Source: Myxococcus xanthus (GTDB lineage: Bacteria; Myxococcota; Myxococcia; Myxococcales; Myxococcaceae). Taken from it: a stretch of DNA of 64,000 nt. The notes beneath the pieces were generated by a model. It saw only the letters and a list, made by a program, of their open reading frames with translations. It was not told the DNA's origin and did no database searches. Both the position numbers and the translations under genes were made by a program. The stretch covers positions 2,855,001-2,919,000 of the forward strand of contig NZ_CP017174.1 in assembly GCF_006402735.1 (NCBI RefSeq). The letters are read 5' to 3'. Shown here in pieces: positions 56,415-64,000 of the stretch; the first letter of the stretch is position 1; each line of letters opens with the position of its first letter.

Positions 56415-57602
56415 TCAGGCCGGCGTGTGCCGCTCCAGCAGCTCCGTGACGCGGCGAATGAGCTGCTGCATGGTGACGGTGCCCAGGAACCGCTTCTGGG
56501 CATCCGTGACAGCCACCGGGTCATAGAGCGCCTCGGGCGCGCGTTCCATGGCCAGCCGCGCCAGGGTGGTGAGCGCCATCCGGTCCTCGACGATGAGCGG
56601 CGCCACCTGCGCCGCGCCCTTCGTGGCCGTCACGCGCCGCAACACCAGCGCCTCCAGCCGCTCGCCATGCAGCACGGCGACGTGGTCCACGTCGGCCTTC
56701 TGCTGGAAGAACCGCTCCAGTTCCTCTGTCGGCACGGGCCGCTCCACGCAGACGCGGCGGATGACGATGCTGCCCACCGTGTCGTCGTCCTCGTCCTCGC
56801 GGAAGTCGAGCGCGCGCATGGCTTCATGCCGCCGCGCCTCGAACTCAACGCTGGGGAGCACGGGCACGGGCGCGGGGCGGGCCACCAGGTAGCCCTGCGC
56901 GTGCCGGATGCCCAGCCGCAGCAGTACGGCCAGCTCGTCCCAGGTCTCCACACCTTCGGCAATCAGCGTCGCGTTGACGCTGGCCGCGAAGGCCACCAGC
57001 GACTTCACCAGGTGCTGCTGATAGCTGTGCCGGTGGATGTCCCGCACCAGCGCCTGGTCCAGCTTGATGAACTGCGGCGCGCTGTTCACCAGCGTCACCA
57101 ACCCGGAGTGCCCCGCGCCGAAGTCATCCAACGCGATGCCGAAGCCCAGCGCCGAACACTGTCGCGTCAGCCGCTGCAGCAACGCGTTGTCCTCGAAGGC
57201 CGCCTTCTCCGTGATTTCGAGCACCAGGTTCTTCGGATTCAGTCCGTAGCGCGCGAGCAGCTCCTCCGTGGAGCCATCCCCGAAGCGCGGGTCGCTCAGC
57301 ACATCCGGGCTGACGTTGAAGAAGAAGGGCGCGCTGCGTTGCGCCTCCGGCAGCGTGGAGATGCAGCGCAGCGCGGACGTCCAGCACGCGCGCTCCAGCT
57401 CCCACGTGTAGCCTTCCAATCGCGCTTGCGTGAAGAGCACGTGCGGCTCGCGGAACTCGCCCGGTCCCCGCGAGAGCACTTCGTGCCCGATGACCTCACC
57501 ACGCAGCAAGTCCACGATGGGCTGAAACACCGAGGTGACGCTCGGCTCGTCACCTTTCCACAGCCAGGCGGGGGCTGGTGCGGAGGAGAGGGGCAGGCTC
57601 AT
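56415..57602 (-). CDS. EAL-domain c-di-GMP phosphodiesterase with CBS-like tail
   Basis: 395 residues, no membrane segment. The EAL domain (about 22-260) keeps the catalytic set: Glu41 in GHEVLSRG (EVL in place of EAL), NVSP, LEITE, LDDFGAGHSG, FIKLDQ, AEGVET and AQGYLVARP. It should therefore hydrolyse c-di-GMP. The C-terminal 130 residues resemble a CBS pair (VDHVAVLHGERLEALVLRRV, YDPVAVTDAQKRFLGTVTMQQL). A PilZ receptor lies about 2 kb away. Confidence 0.85.
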   Translation of the reverse strand: MSLPLSSAPAPAWLWKGDEPSVTSVFQPIVDLLRGEVIGHEVLSRGPGEFREPHVLFTQARLEGYTWELERACWTSALRCISTLPEAQRSAPFFFNVSPDVLSDPRFGDGSTEELLARYGLNPKNLVLEITEKAAFEDNALLQRLTRQCSALGFGIALDDFGAGHSGLVTLVNSAPQFIKLDQALVRDIHRHSYQQHLVKSLVAFAASVNATLIAEGVETWDELAVLLRLGIRHAQGYLVARPAPVPVLPSVEFEARRHEAMRALDFREDEDDDTVGSIVIRRVCVERPVPTEELERFFQQKADVDHVAVLHGERLEALVLRRVTATKGAAQVAPLIVEDRMALTTLARLAMERAPEALYDPVAVTDAQKRFLGTVTMQQLIRRVTELLERHTPA

Positions 57603-57709
57603 GTGTGGAAATTGTAGCCGAACCCACCGCAGGCTCCATGCCCTCCCGGAAAGAAGGTGCAGGGCCGTATGTCACGGCGTGGCAATTCGCCAGGACCGGA
57701 ACCCGTCGC

Positions 57710-58936
57710 TCAGGACTCGCGGACCCTCGGCTGCTCGCCTGCTGGGCCAGCCGCGAGGCTTTCCTCCCCCTCCGCCTGTCTGGCTTCCAACGAAGGCGAG
57801 TGCATGGAAGCCCCTTGAATCATTGAAGATACGTCCTCCATGGCTTGGGCCTCCTCCCACTGAAGGGAGGAGAGGGTGCGGAAGCGGCGCGCCAGGGCGG
57901 ACAGCTCCGCGGCCTTGAGCTGGGCCTGTCCGCTGCGGAGGGACAACAGGGCCACGCGGGCCCGTTCCAGTTGGGCCACCTCCACCCTCAGGCGGGCGAG
58001 GATGCGCTCGCGCCGGTGTTTCAGGGCGCCCAGCCGCTCCACCTCCTCGCCCAGGGAGGCCGCGGCCAGTTCGAGCTGGCGCCGGGCGACGGCATCCGTG
58101 CTGGCGCGGGCGCTGCGCTCCAAATCGTCGCGCTCGGCCTGGAGGTCCGCTTGCGCGCGCTCCTCGATTTGGGCCTCCACGCCCGCCCATTCGGACGCGA
58201 GCTCCGCCGCGTCGCGCGTCATCTTCCCCAGGGTGCGCGCCAGCTCCTCGCGCGCGGGCTCACGCGGGAGCCTCGCCAGGGACTGGCCACATTGCCGATA
58301 CAGGTTCAGCGCCCGTTCGGTCAGCGCATGGAAGTCACCGGCGAGCTGCGGCAGCAGTGCCTCCACGCGCGCCTCCACCGGGTCGGCGGACAGCGCGAGG
58401 TGCGCGGCCACCGCGCTCAGTCCCACGAAGAGGCCCAGGATGCCGCCCGCCGCGCCCGCGCCCAACAGCGCCGGCGCGGCCAGGTCCGCCAGTCGCGCGG
58501 AGAAGACGCGGGACACCTCCATGCCGCCCAGCGTCAATCCCGCGCACAGCGCCGCGCCCAGTCCGAAGTGGAAGAGGGTGGGGCGGGCTTCCGCCACCTG
58601 GCCATTCTCCCCGCGCTCACTGAGCCGCGAGCGCACCAGCAGCGCCCCCGCCGCCGCCGCGCTGAACGCCACCGTCCAGCCAGGGGCCATGCCCAGGGCA
58701 TAGGGCAGCGCGGTGAGGAGCACCCCCAGGCCCCCGAGCAGCACGCGGTCCCACTTGTCGCCTCGTGCACACCCGAGCACGACGGCGGCGGGGACGAGCC
58801 ACGCCAACGGCAGGGGCACCCCGACGCGTGTCATGGCCAGATGCAACACGCCGGCCCCGGCACCCGCCGTGAGCGCGCGCGTCACGGTCTGCTCGAAGGC
58901 CTCGCGATGATGGAGTTGCAATAGAGTGGCGTTCAT
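57710..58936 (-). CDS. Membrane protein with long coiled coil
   Basis: 408 residues from ATG 58936 (SD GGGGAG). The first 190 residues contain about six hydrophobic helices (for example DRVLLGGLGVLLTALPYALG, LLGAGAAGGILGLFVGLSAV). The rest is a charged helical region with heptad-like Leu/Ala/Glu/Arg (ELARTLGKMTRDAAELASEW, LKHRRERILARLRVEVAQLE). No family is recognised. The gene is divergent from the oxidoreductase at 59007. Confidence 0.65.
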   Translation of the reverse strand: MNATLLQLHHREAFEQTVTRALTAGAGAGVLHLAMTRVGVPLPLAWLVPAAVVLGCARGDKWDRVLLGGLGVLLTALPYALGMAPGWTVAFSAAAAGALLVRSRLSERGENGQVAEARPTLFHFGLGAALCAGLTLGGMEVSRVFSARLADLAAPALLGAGAAGGILGLFVGLSAVAAHLALSADPVEARVEALLPQLAGDFHALTERALNLYRQCGQSLARLPREPAREELARTLGKMTRDAAELASEWAGVEAQIEERAQADLQAERDDLERSARASTDAVARRQLELAAASLGEEVERLGALKHRRERILARLRVEVAQLERARVALLSLRSGQAQLKAAELSALARRFRTLSSLQWEEAQAMEDVSSMIQGASMHSPSLEARQAEGEESLAAGPAGEQPRVRES

Positions 58937-59006
58937 CGACTCCCCACGGATGTAGGCCGGGCAGGAACTGTTCCTTTCACGCATGGGTGGCGAAAAAGGT
59001 CTGCCG

Positions 59007-60047
59007 ATGAAGAGCCCCGTCGTTCCCGAGACGATGCGCGCGCTGGTCCTCACCGCCTATGACGGACGGCCGGAGTCCCTGCGCGTGGAATCCCGGCGGG
59101 TGCCTCGGCCCACCACGGGCCAGGTCCTGGTGCGCGTGGCGGCGGCGCCCATCAACCCGGCGGACCTGATGTTCATGCGTGGGCAGTACGGCATCCGCAA
59201 GCCGCTGCCCGTGGTGCCGGGCCTGGAGGCCAGCGGGACGGTGGTGGCCTCGGGCGGCGTCGCGGGCCGGCTCCTGGTGGGGCGCCGCGTGGCATGTGTG
59301 GCGCCCGGCGAAGGGGACGGCTTGTGGGCGGAGTACGCGGCGGTGCCCCTGGGCCAGTGCCTGCCGCTGCGGGGCCAGGTCTCCGACGAGCAGGGCGCCA
59401 GCCTCTTCATCAATCCCTTCACCGCGTGGGTGTTGATGGAGCGCGCGAAGGAGGGTGGCCACGCCGCGCTGGCCCAGACGGCCGCCGCGGGCACCATGGG
59501 ACGGATGCTGCTGGCGCTCGCGAAGCGCCGGGGCGTGGCCATGGTGAACGTGGTGCGGCGCCCGGAGCAGGTGGCCCTGCTTCATGACCTGGGCGCGGAG
59601 CACGTGCTGAGCACCCACGAGCCCGAGTTCGAGGAGCGGCTGCTCCGCCTGTGTCACGAGCTGAAGGTGTTGCTCGCCTTCGACCCGGTGGGCGGACGGC
59701 TCACCGGGCAGCTGCTCCACGCGCTGCCGGAGGGCGGCACCGTCATCGTATATGGCTCGCTCTCCGAACAGGAGTGCCGAATCGCGCCCGGGGACCTCAT
59801 CTTCGGGCGCAAGCGGGTGGAGGGCTTCTGGCTGTCGGAGTGGCACCGGCAAGGCTTCGGCGCCGCGCAAATCAAGGCGCTGATGGGCGTGCCGTCGCTG
59901 GTGGGGCAGACGCTGGAGACGCCCGTGCGCGCCCGGCTCCCGCTGGAGTCGGCGGGCGAGGCGGTGCGCATCGCCTCGGCGGACATGACGTCCGGCAAGG
60001 TGCTCTTCGTTCCCGAGCAGGGACAGTCACCGGCCGAATCACCGTGA
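59007..60047 (+). CDS. Zinc-free MDR-family oxidoreductase (quinone oxidoreductase-like)
   Basis: 346 residues; ATG 59007 is favoured by AAAGGT upstream, ATG 58983 is possible. The MDR N-domain has PINPADLMFMRGQYGIRKPLP and VPGLEASGTVV. The catalytic and structural zinc cysteines of alcohol dehydrogenases are absent. The nucleotide-binding turn is QTAAAGTMGRMLLALAKRRG. It resembles quinone oxidoreductase and 2-enoyl thioester reductases (NADPH-dependent). Substrate unknown. Confidence 0.78.
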   Translation: MKSPVVPETMRALVLTAYDGRPESLRVESRRVPRPTTGQVLVRVAAAPINPADLMFMRGQYGIRKPLPVVPGLEASGTVVASGGVAGRLLVGRRVACVAPGEGDGLWAEYAAVPLGQCLPLRGQVSDEQGASLFINPFTAWVLMERAKEGGHAALAQTAAAGTMGRMLLALAKRRGVAMVNVVRRPEQVALLHDLGAEHVLSTHEPEFEERLLRLCHELKVLLAFDPVGGRLTGQLLHALPEGGTVIVYGSLSEQECRIAPGDLIFGRKRVEGFWLSEWHRQGFGAAQIKALMGVPSLVGQTLETPVRARLPLESAGEAVRIASADMTSGKVLFVPEQGQSPAESP

Positions 60048-60054
60048 GCCGGAC

Positions 60055-60531
60055 TCAGGCCTTGTCGCGGGAGATGGGGCCTGTCTTCGCCTTCGTCACG
60101 CGCAGGTAGTCCGCGGGGGCGAGCACGAGCTGCGTGCCACGCACGCCCGCGGACACCGCGATGGCGTCGAACAGCTCCATCGTCTCGTCGACGTACACGG
60201 GATAGTCCTTCTTGCCGCCGATGGCCGTGCAGCCGCCCCGGATGAATCCGGTGAGCGGCTGGAGTTCCTTGAGCGGCACAGTGTCCACCTTGCGGTCTCC
60301 GCTGAGCCGGGCCAGCGCCTTCAGGTCCAGCTCCGCGTTGCCGGGCACCACCGCCATCAGCACGCCGGTGCGGTCGCCGCGCGCCACCAGCGTCTTGAAG
60401 ACCTGCTCGGCGGGCATGCCCACCTTGGCCGCCACCGACTCCGCGGACAAATCCTCCGGGTCCACGTCGTAGTCGCGCAGCGCGTACTTCACGCCGAGCG
60501 AGTCCAGGAGTCGGGCGGCGTTCGTCTTCAC
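60055..60531 (-). CDS. ybaK: Cys-tRNA(Pro)/aminoacyl-tRNA deacylase, YbaK type
   Basis: 158 residues from GTG 60531, 4 bp after the purK stop. YbaK/ProX features: KTNAARLLDSLGVKYALRDY, AEQVFKTLVARGDRTGVLMAVVPG with the catalytic Lys in FKTL, GFIRGGCTAIGGKKDYPVYVDE. The enzyme hydrolyses mischarged tRNAs. It is third in purE-purK-ybaK. Confidence 0.88.
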   Translation of the reverse strand: MKTNAARLLDSLGVKYALRDYDVDPEDLSAESVAAKVGMPAEQVFKTLVARGDRTGVLMAVVPGNAELDLKALARLSGDRKVDTVPLKELQPLTGFIRGGCTAIGGKKDYPVYVDETMELFDAIAVSAGVRGTQLVLAPADYLRVTKAKTGPISRDKA

Positions 60532-60535
60532 GGCC

Positions 60536-61678
60536 TCACATCCCCAGCGCGGTGGCGGCGGCCTGCACGCGGGCGAGCGCGTCCTCGGGCGAGCTGCCCA
60601 CCGCGGACAGGTGCCCCATCTTCCGGCCCTTGCGCGCCTCCCGCTTGCCGTACAGGTGCAAGCGGACGCCGGGCATGGCCAGCACCTGCTGGAAGCGAGG
60701 GCCACCGTCCTTCAGCCACAGGTCCCCGAGCAGGTTGACGATGGCCGCTGGACGCACCACCTCCACGGAGCCCAGCGGCAGGTTGCACACCGCGCGCACC
60801 GCCTGCTCGAACTGCGAGGTGAGGCACGCCACCTCGGTGGAGTGGAAGCTGTTGTGCGGGCGCGGCGCCAGCTCGTTGACGAGCACGCTGCCGTCCTTCA
60901 GCAGGAACAGCTCGATGACGAGCAGGCCTTCGACCTGGAGCGACTCGGTGATGCCGCGCGCCAGCTCCGTGGCCTTGTTCAGCACCGCGGGCGGCAGCGG
61001 CCCCGGCAGCAGCGACCACGCGAGGATGCGCTCCTCGTGGTGATTGAAGGCCGGCGGATACACCGCCACTTCCCCATTGGGGCTGCGGGCCACCAGCACG
61101 GACAGCTCGGACTGGAGCGCCAGCGCGGCCTCCACCACCACGGAGCGCTCACCCAGCTCGCGCCACGCCTGGGCGGCCTCGTTCGCGGAAGTCACCTCCA
61201 CCTGCCCGCGCCCGTCGTAGCCGCCCTCGCTGGACTTCACGAAGCAGCGTCCGCCCAGCACCTGGATGGCCTCGGCCAGCTCCGCGGCGGAGTGCGCCTC
61301 GCGCCACGGGCCCAGGGGAAAACCACCCTTGGCGAGCCAGCCCTTCTGCCGTCCCCGGTGCTGAATCACGCGGAGCACGTCCGCGCCCGGGCGCATGGGG
61401 GTGTGCCGCGCCACCGCTTCCAGCGTGGCGAGGGGAATCTTCTCGATTTCGAGCGTCACGGTGTCGCACGCGCGCGCCAGCGTCTCCGCGGCCGCCGTGT
61501 CACCGAAGGACGCGGTGACACATCGGTCCACCACGGAGTGGGCCGGGCAGTCCGCGTCCGGGTCCAACGCCTGGACCTGGAAGCCGAGCGTGCGCGCGGC
61601 CAGGGCCATCATCCGCCCCAGCTGGCCGCCGCCGAGCATGCCAATCGTGCCGCCGGGCAGCACCACGCGGGGGCTCAT
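60536..61678 (-). CDS. purK: N5-carboxyaminoimidazole ribonucleotide synthase
   Basis: 380 residues, ATP-grasp family. [20 protein letters not shown] (N-terminal Rossmann), [18 protein letters not shown] (ATP loop) and [16 protein letters not shown] are PurK signatures. It makes N5-CAIR from AIR, bicarbonate and ATP in purine synthesis. It overlaps purE by 4 bp. Confidence 0.95.
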   Translation of the reverse strand: MSPRVVLPGGTIGMLGGGQLGRMMALAARTLGFQVQALDPDADCPAHSVVDRCVTASFGDTAAAETLARACDTVTLEIEKIPLATLEAVARHTPMRPGADVLRVIQHRGRQKGWLAKGGFPLGPWREAHSAAELAEAIQVLGGRCFVKSSEGGYDGRGQVEVTSANEAAQAWRELGERSVVVEAALALQSELSVLVARSPNGEVAVYPPAFNHHEERILAWSLLPGPLPPAVLNKATELARGITESLQVEGLLVIELFLLKDGSVLVNELAPRPHNSFHSTEVACLTSQFEQAVRAVCNLPLGSVEVVRPAAIVNLLGDLWLKDGGPRFQQVLAMPGVRLHLYGKREARKGRKMGHLSAVGSSPEDALARVQAAATALGM

Positions 61679-62172
61679 GACAGCTCCCGGTGCGCCAGCA
61701 CTTCGTCAGTACGCGCCTTGCGCCAGGCCGCGAGCCGCTCGCGCAGCTCCGGGTACTTGAGGCAGAGGATGGCCGCGGCGTGCAGGGCGGCGTTGGCGGC
61801 GCCCGGCTTGCCAATGGCCTGCGTTCCCACCGGCACGCCCTTGGGCATCTGGACGATGGACAGCAGCGCGTCCAGGCCGCTGAGCAGCGTGGTGGGCATG
61901 GGCACGCCGATGACGGGCAGCAGCGTCTTGCTCGACACCATGCCCGGCAGGTGCGCCGCGCCGCCCGCCGCGGCGATGATGACGGACAGCCCCCTCGTCT
62001 CTGCGGTGGACGCGTACTCCATCATCCAGTCCGGGGTGCGGTGGGCGGACACCACGCGCACCTCGTGCGGGATGCCCAGTTCCTTGAGGATGTCGACCGC
62101 GGGCTGCAGGTGCTCCAGGTCGCTCTTACCGCCCATGATGACCCCGACCCACGGGGTGACCGTGCTCGCCAT
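61675..62172 (-). CDS. purE: N5-carboxyaminoimidazole ribonucleotide mutase
   Basis: 165 residues, class I Pur[14 protein letters not shown] (a G-G-K variant of MGSxSD), [23 protein letters not shown] and LPVIGVPMP are visible; the active-site His is in SAHRTP. It converts N5-CAIR to CAIR. First gene of purE-purK-ybaK. Confidence 0.95.
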   Translation of the reverse strand: MASTVTPWVGVIMGGKSDLEHLQPAVDILKELGIPHEVRVVSAHRTPDWMMEYASTAETRGLSVIIAAAGGAAHLPGMVSSKTLLPVIGVPMPTTLLSGLDALLSIVQMPKGVPVGTQAIGKPGAANAALHAAAILCLKYPELRERLAAWRKARTDEVLAHRELS

Positions 62173-62320
62173 TGGTGTGCGCGCCTCCGTGCGCTGTCCC
62201 GCCGAAACCAGGAGGAACGCGGAGATAGGGCGGGGGGATTCCGCGGGTCAACACGGAAAGGCGAAGGTGACGAGGATGACACGCCGGCCTTCCCGCATTC
62301 CCGGCGCGCGCCCGCACGCA

Positions 62321-62356
62321 GGGTGGGGCAGGGGGATGAGCCCCTGCCCGCCACCC
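62321..62356 (-). terminator. Strong hairpin after the acyl-CoA ligase gene
   Basis: GGGCAGGGG (62326-62334) pairs with CCCCTGCCC (62341-62349) around a 6-nt loop. An outer GGGTG/CACCC extends the stem after a small bulge. It begins 8 bp past the stop. There is no T-run, so the type is uncertain. Confidence 0.5.
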
Positions 62357-62363
62357 AGGACGG

Positions 62364-64000
62364 CTAGGCCGCGGAGACGTTGCGGTCGCTGCCCTCGCGG
62401 TAGAGGGCTTCGATGGCGTCGTTGTAGCGGGCCACGACGTTGCGGCGCTTCACGCTCATCTTGGGGGTGAGCATGTCGTTGGCGACGGTGAAGTCCTCGC
62501 TGACGAGCAGGAAGCGCTGCGGGCGCTCATAGCCCTTCACGTCGCGGGTGAACTCGTTCACCTGCTCACGGTAGAGCTGGAGCACCTCGGGACGCTTGAG
62601 CAGCTCCGGCATGGACGTCGTGTCCAGGCCCTTCTCCGTGGCCCACTTCTTCAGCGTGTCCACGTCCACGACGATGATGGCCACGTTGTACGGCTTGTTC
62701 ATGCCGTGGACCAACGCGTTGGCGATGTAGGTGGAGAGCGCCAGCGACTGCTCGATGGGGCTGGGCACCACGTACTTGCCGTTCTCCAGCTTGTACTGCT
62801 CCTTGATGCGGCCGGTGATGTAGAGGTAGCCGTCCGGATCCAGGTAGCCCATGTCACCGGTGCGGAAGCCGCCGTTCCCAGTGAACACCTTCTCGTTCTC
62901 CTCGGGCTTGTTGTAGTAGCCCATCATCACGTTGTGCCCGTGGACGACGATTTCGCCCTGCGACGCCTCGCCGGTGGCCGCCGTGTCGATCTCCACGCGA
63001 ACCCCGGGCAGCGCCTTGCCCACCGAGCCGATCTTCCGGTTGTTGGGGAAGTTGGCCGTGGCGATGGGCGACGTCTCCGTGAGGCCGTAGCCCTCGTAGA
63101 CGGTGATGCCGAGGTTGTCGATGAACTCCGCCACCTCCTTGGAGATGGCCGACCCACCGGAGAAGGCGTACTTCAGCCGCCCGCCGAAGCGCGCGCGGAC
63201 CTTGGAGAAGACCACCTTGTCGAAGAAGGCGTGCTGCAGGTCCAGCAGGCCGCTCGACTTGCCCGCCTCCGCGAGCGCGCGCCGCTGGGCCGCCACCGCG
63301 AGGCCGCGGTGGAACATGAACCGCGTCACCGCCTTCTCGCCGGCCATGCGCTTCTGCAGGCCGTCGTAGATGCGGTTGAAGATGCGCGGCACGCTGAACA
63401 GCAGCGTGGGCTTCACCTCGGAGAGGTTGTCGATGATCTTCTCCACCGCCTCCGCGATGGCCATGGAAGCGCCCATGGACAGCAGCGCGTGCAGCTCCAC
63501 CGTCTGGCCGAAGACGTGCGCCCAGGGCAGGAAGGCCAGGGAGCGGTCCTCCGTCCCCATGGGAAACACTTCGTGCATCGCCGACACGTTGCGGGCGATG
63601 TTCGCGTGGCTGAGCATCACGCCCTTGGGCTGTCCCGTGGTGCCCGACGTGTAGATGAGGCCGGCCAGGTCCGTCGGCTTGGGGCTCACCAGGGGCGTGG
63701 GCGTCTCGGCGCCCCGCCGCAGCAGCGTCGCGAAGCTGTCCGTGTCGCTGGTGGTGCCGCTGAAGCGGATGATGTGCTCCAGGTGCGGCAACTCCGCGCG
63801 GACGGACTGGATGCGCTGCGCGATGTCATCCGTGGCACAGAAAACGACCTTGGCGCCGCTGTCGTTGAGGATGAACTGCAGTTCCTTCACCTGCTGCGAT
63901 TCGTACATCGGGACGTAGGCGCCGCCGAGCGTGTATGTGGCGTACGCGCCCACCGCCCACTCCAGGCGGTTGTTGGAGATGACGGCCACGCGGTCGCCCG
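62364..64000 (-). CDS. Long-chain fatty acid-CoA ligase, partial
   Basis: About 545 codons are visible; the N-terminus lies beyond the right edge. ANL-superfamily motifs: LIYTSGTTGQPKGVMLSHAN (A3 P-loop), EGYGLTETSP (A5), GFRTGDMGYLDPDGYLYITG (A7/A8) and GRIKEQYKLENGKYV with the acylation Lys in the C-terminal segment. FPMGTEDRSLAFLPWAHVFG and the EKNGKYV-type linker match long-chain acyl-CoA synthetases, active at the membrane in fatty acid uptake and lipid turnover. Confidence 0.9.
   Translation of the reverse strand, partial: GDRVAVISNNRLEWAVGAYATYTLGGAYVPMYESQQVKELQFILNDSGAKVVFCATDDIAQRIQSVRAELPHLEHIIRFSGTTSDTDSFATLLRRGAETPTPLVSPKPTDLAGLIYTSGTTGQPKGVMLSHANIARNVSAMHEVFPMGTEDRSLAFLPWAHVFGQTVELHALLSMGASMAIAEAVEKIIDNLSEVKPTLLFSVPRIFNRIYDGLQKRMAGEKAVTRFMFHRGLAVAAQRRALAEAGKSSGLLDLQHAFFDKVVFSKVRARFGGRLKYAFSGGSAISKEVAEFIDNLGITVYEGYGLTETSPIATANFPNNRKIGSVGKALPGVRVEIDTAATGEASQGEIVVHGHNVMMGYYNKPEENEKVFTGNGGFRTGDMGYLDPDGYLYITGRIKEQYKLENGKYVVPSPIEQSLALSTYIANALVHGMNKPYNVAIIVVDVDTLKKWATEKGLDTTSMPELLKRPEVLQLYREQVNEFTRDVKGYERPQRFLLVSEDFTVANDMLTPKMSVKRRNVVARYNDAIEALYREGSDRNVSAA

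Noticed and set aside
62173..62363. Small gene in the gap before purE
   Set aside because: Reading frames there are short and lack an SD; the strong hairpin explains the visible structure.

Overview
The window is high-GC, densely packed DNA from a myxobacterium (Myxococcota, most likely Myxococcus, Corallococcus or a close relative). The evidence is lineage-typical content: a SitA6/SitI6-like lipoprotein toxin/immunity pair with double CxxCG motifs, a PilZ protein of the myxobacterial paralogous type, FHA-containing sigma-54 activators, many small lipoproteins and tandem TPR/FHA proteins. No rRNA, tRNA, CRISPR array, transposase or integrase gene was seen.

Layout. 1-8603 (minus strand): the N-terminal part of an S49 (SppA-like) protease carrying a barrel-like N-terminal region, two PEGA-domain proteins, and a type IIA topoisomerase pair (parE, parC). 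8604-15823: mixed small genes. These are a secreted protein, a metallo-beta-lactamase-fold hydrolase, an unusual seven-copy amphipathic repeat protein with a terminator hairpin in its leader, two lipoproteins, and the sit cassette. The cassette is bounded by a 42-bp direct repeat (41/42 identical) whose right copy contains the 3' end of an M50-like membrane peptidase gene. The sitA6 toxin is frameshifted. 15960-19309: an S46 dipeptidyl-peptidase, a Cys-rich protein and an ECF sigma factor.

19471-37358 is the core of the window: a complete type II secretion operon in the order gspC-D-E-F-orf51-G-G2-H-I-J-K-L-M-N on the minus strand. It is bracketed by two sigma-54 enhancer-binding proteins: an NtrC-type response regulator upstream of gspC and a double-FHA activator downstream of gspN. 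A consensus -24/-12 sigma-54 promoter (TGGCAC-N5-TTGCT) lies 33 bp upstream of gspC, so the operon is probably switched by the adjacent activator. The operon carries an extra GspG-like gene without a prepilin cleavage motif and a 51-residue membrane protein, both unusual.

37391-50726: a ParB-fold protein, the TldE/TldD protease pair, an FHA/TPR-like membrane protein followed by a double cyclic-nucleotide-binding protein and an NTF2-like protein, a large lipoprotein with a eukaryote-like Vps62 domain, a TPR protein and a homoserine kinase (thrB). 50740-57602: an NTF2-like lipoprotein, a DUF2505 protein, a membrane gluzincin with TPR-like repeats, PilZ and DUF192 proteins, a small decayed accessory patch and an EAL phosphodiesterase. 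57710-64000: a coiled-coil membrane protein, a quinone-oxidoreductase-like MDR protein, ybaK, purK, purE and the 3' part of a long-chain acyl-CoA ligase.

The strongest leads are the sit cassette with its flanking duplication and frameshift, the sigma-54-controlled T2SS with its non-pseudopilin GspG paralogue, and the repeat protein at 10506-11789. Start codons were chosen from signal peptides, Shine-Dalgarno (SD) sequences and spacing. Domain assignments were made by eye, without database searches.
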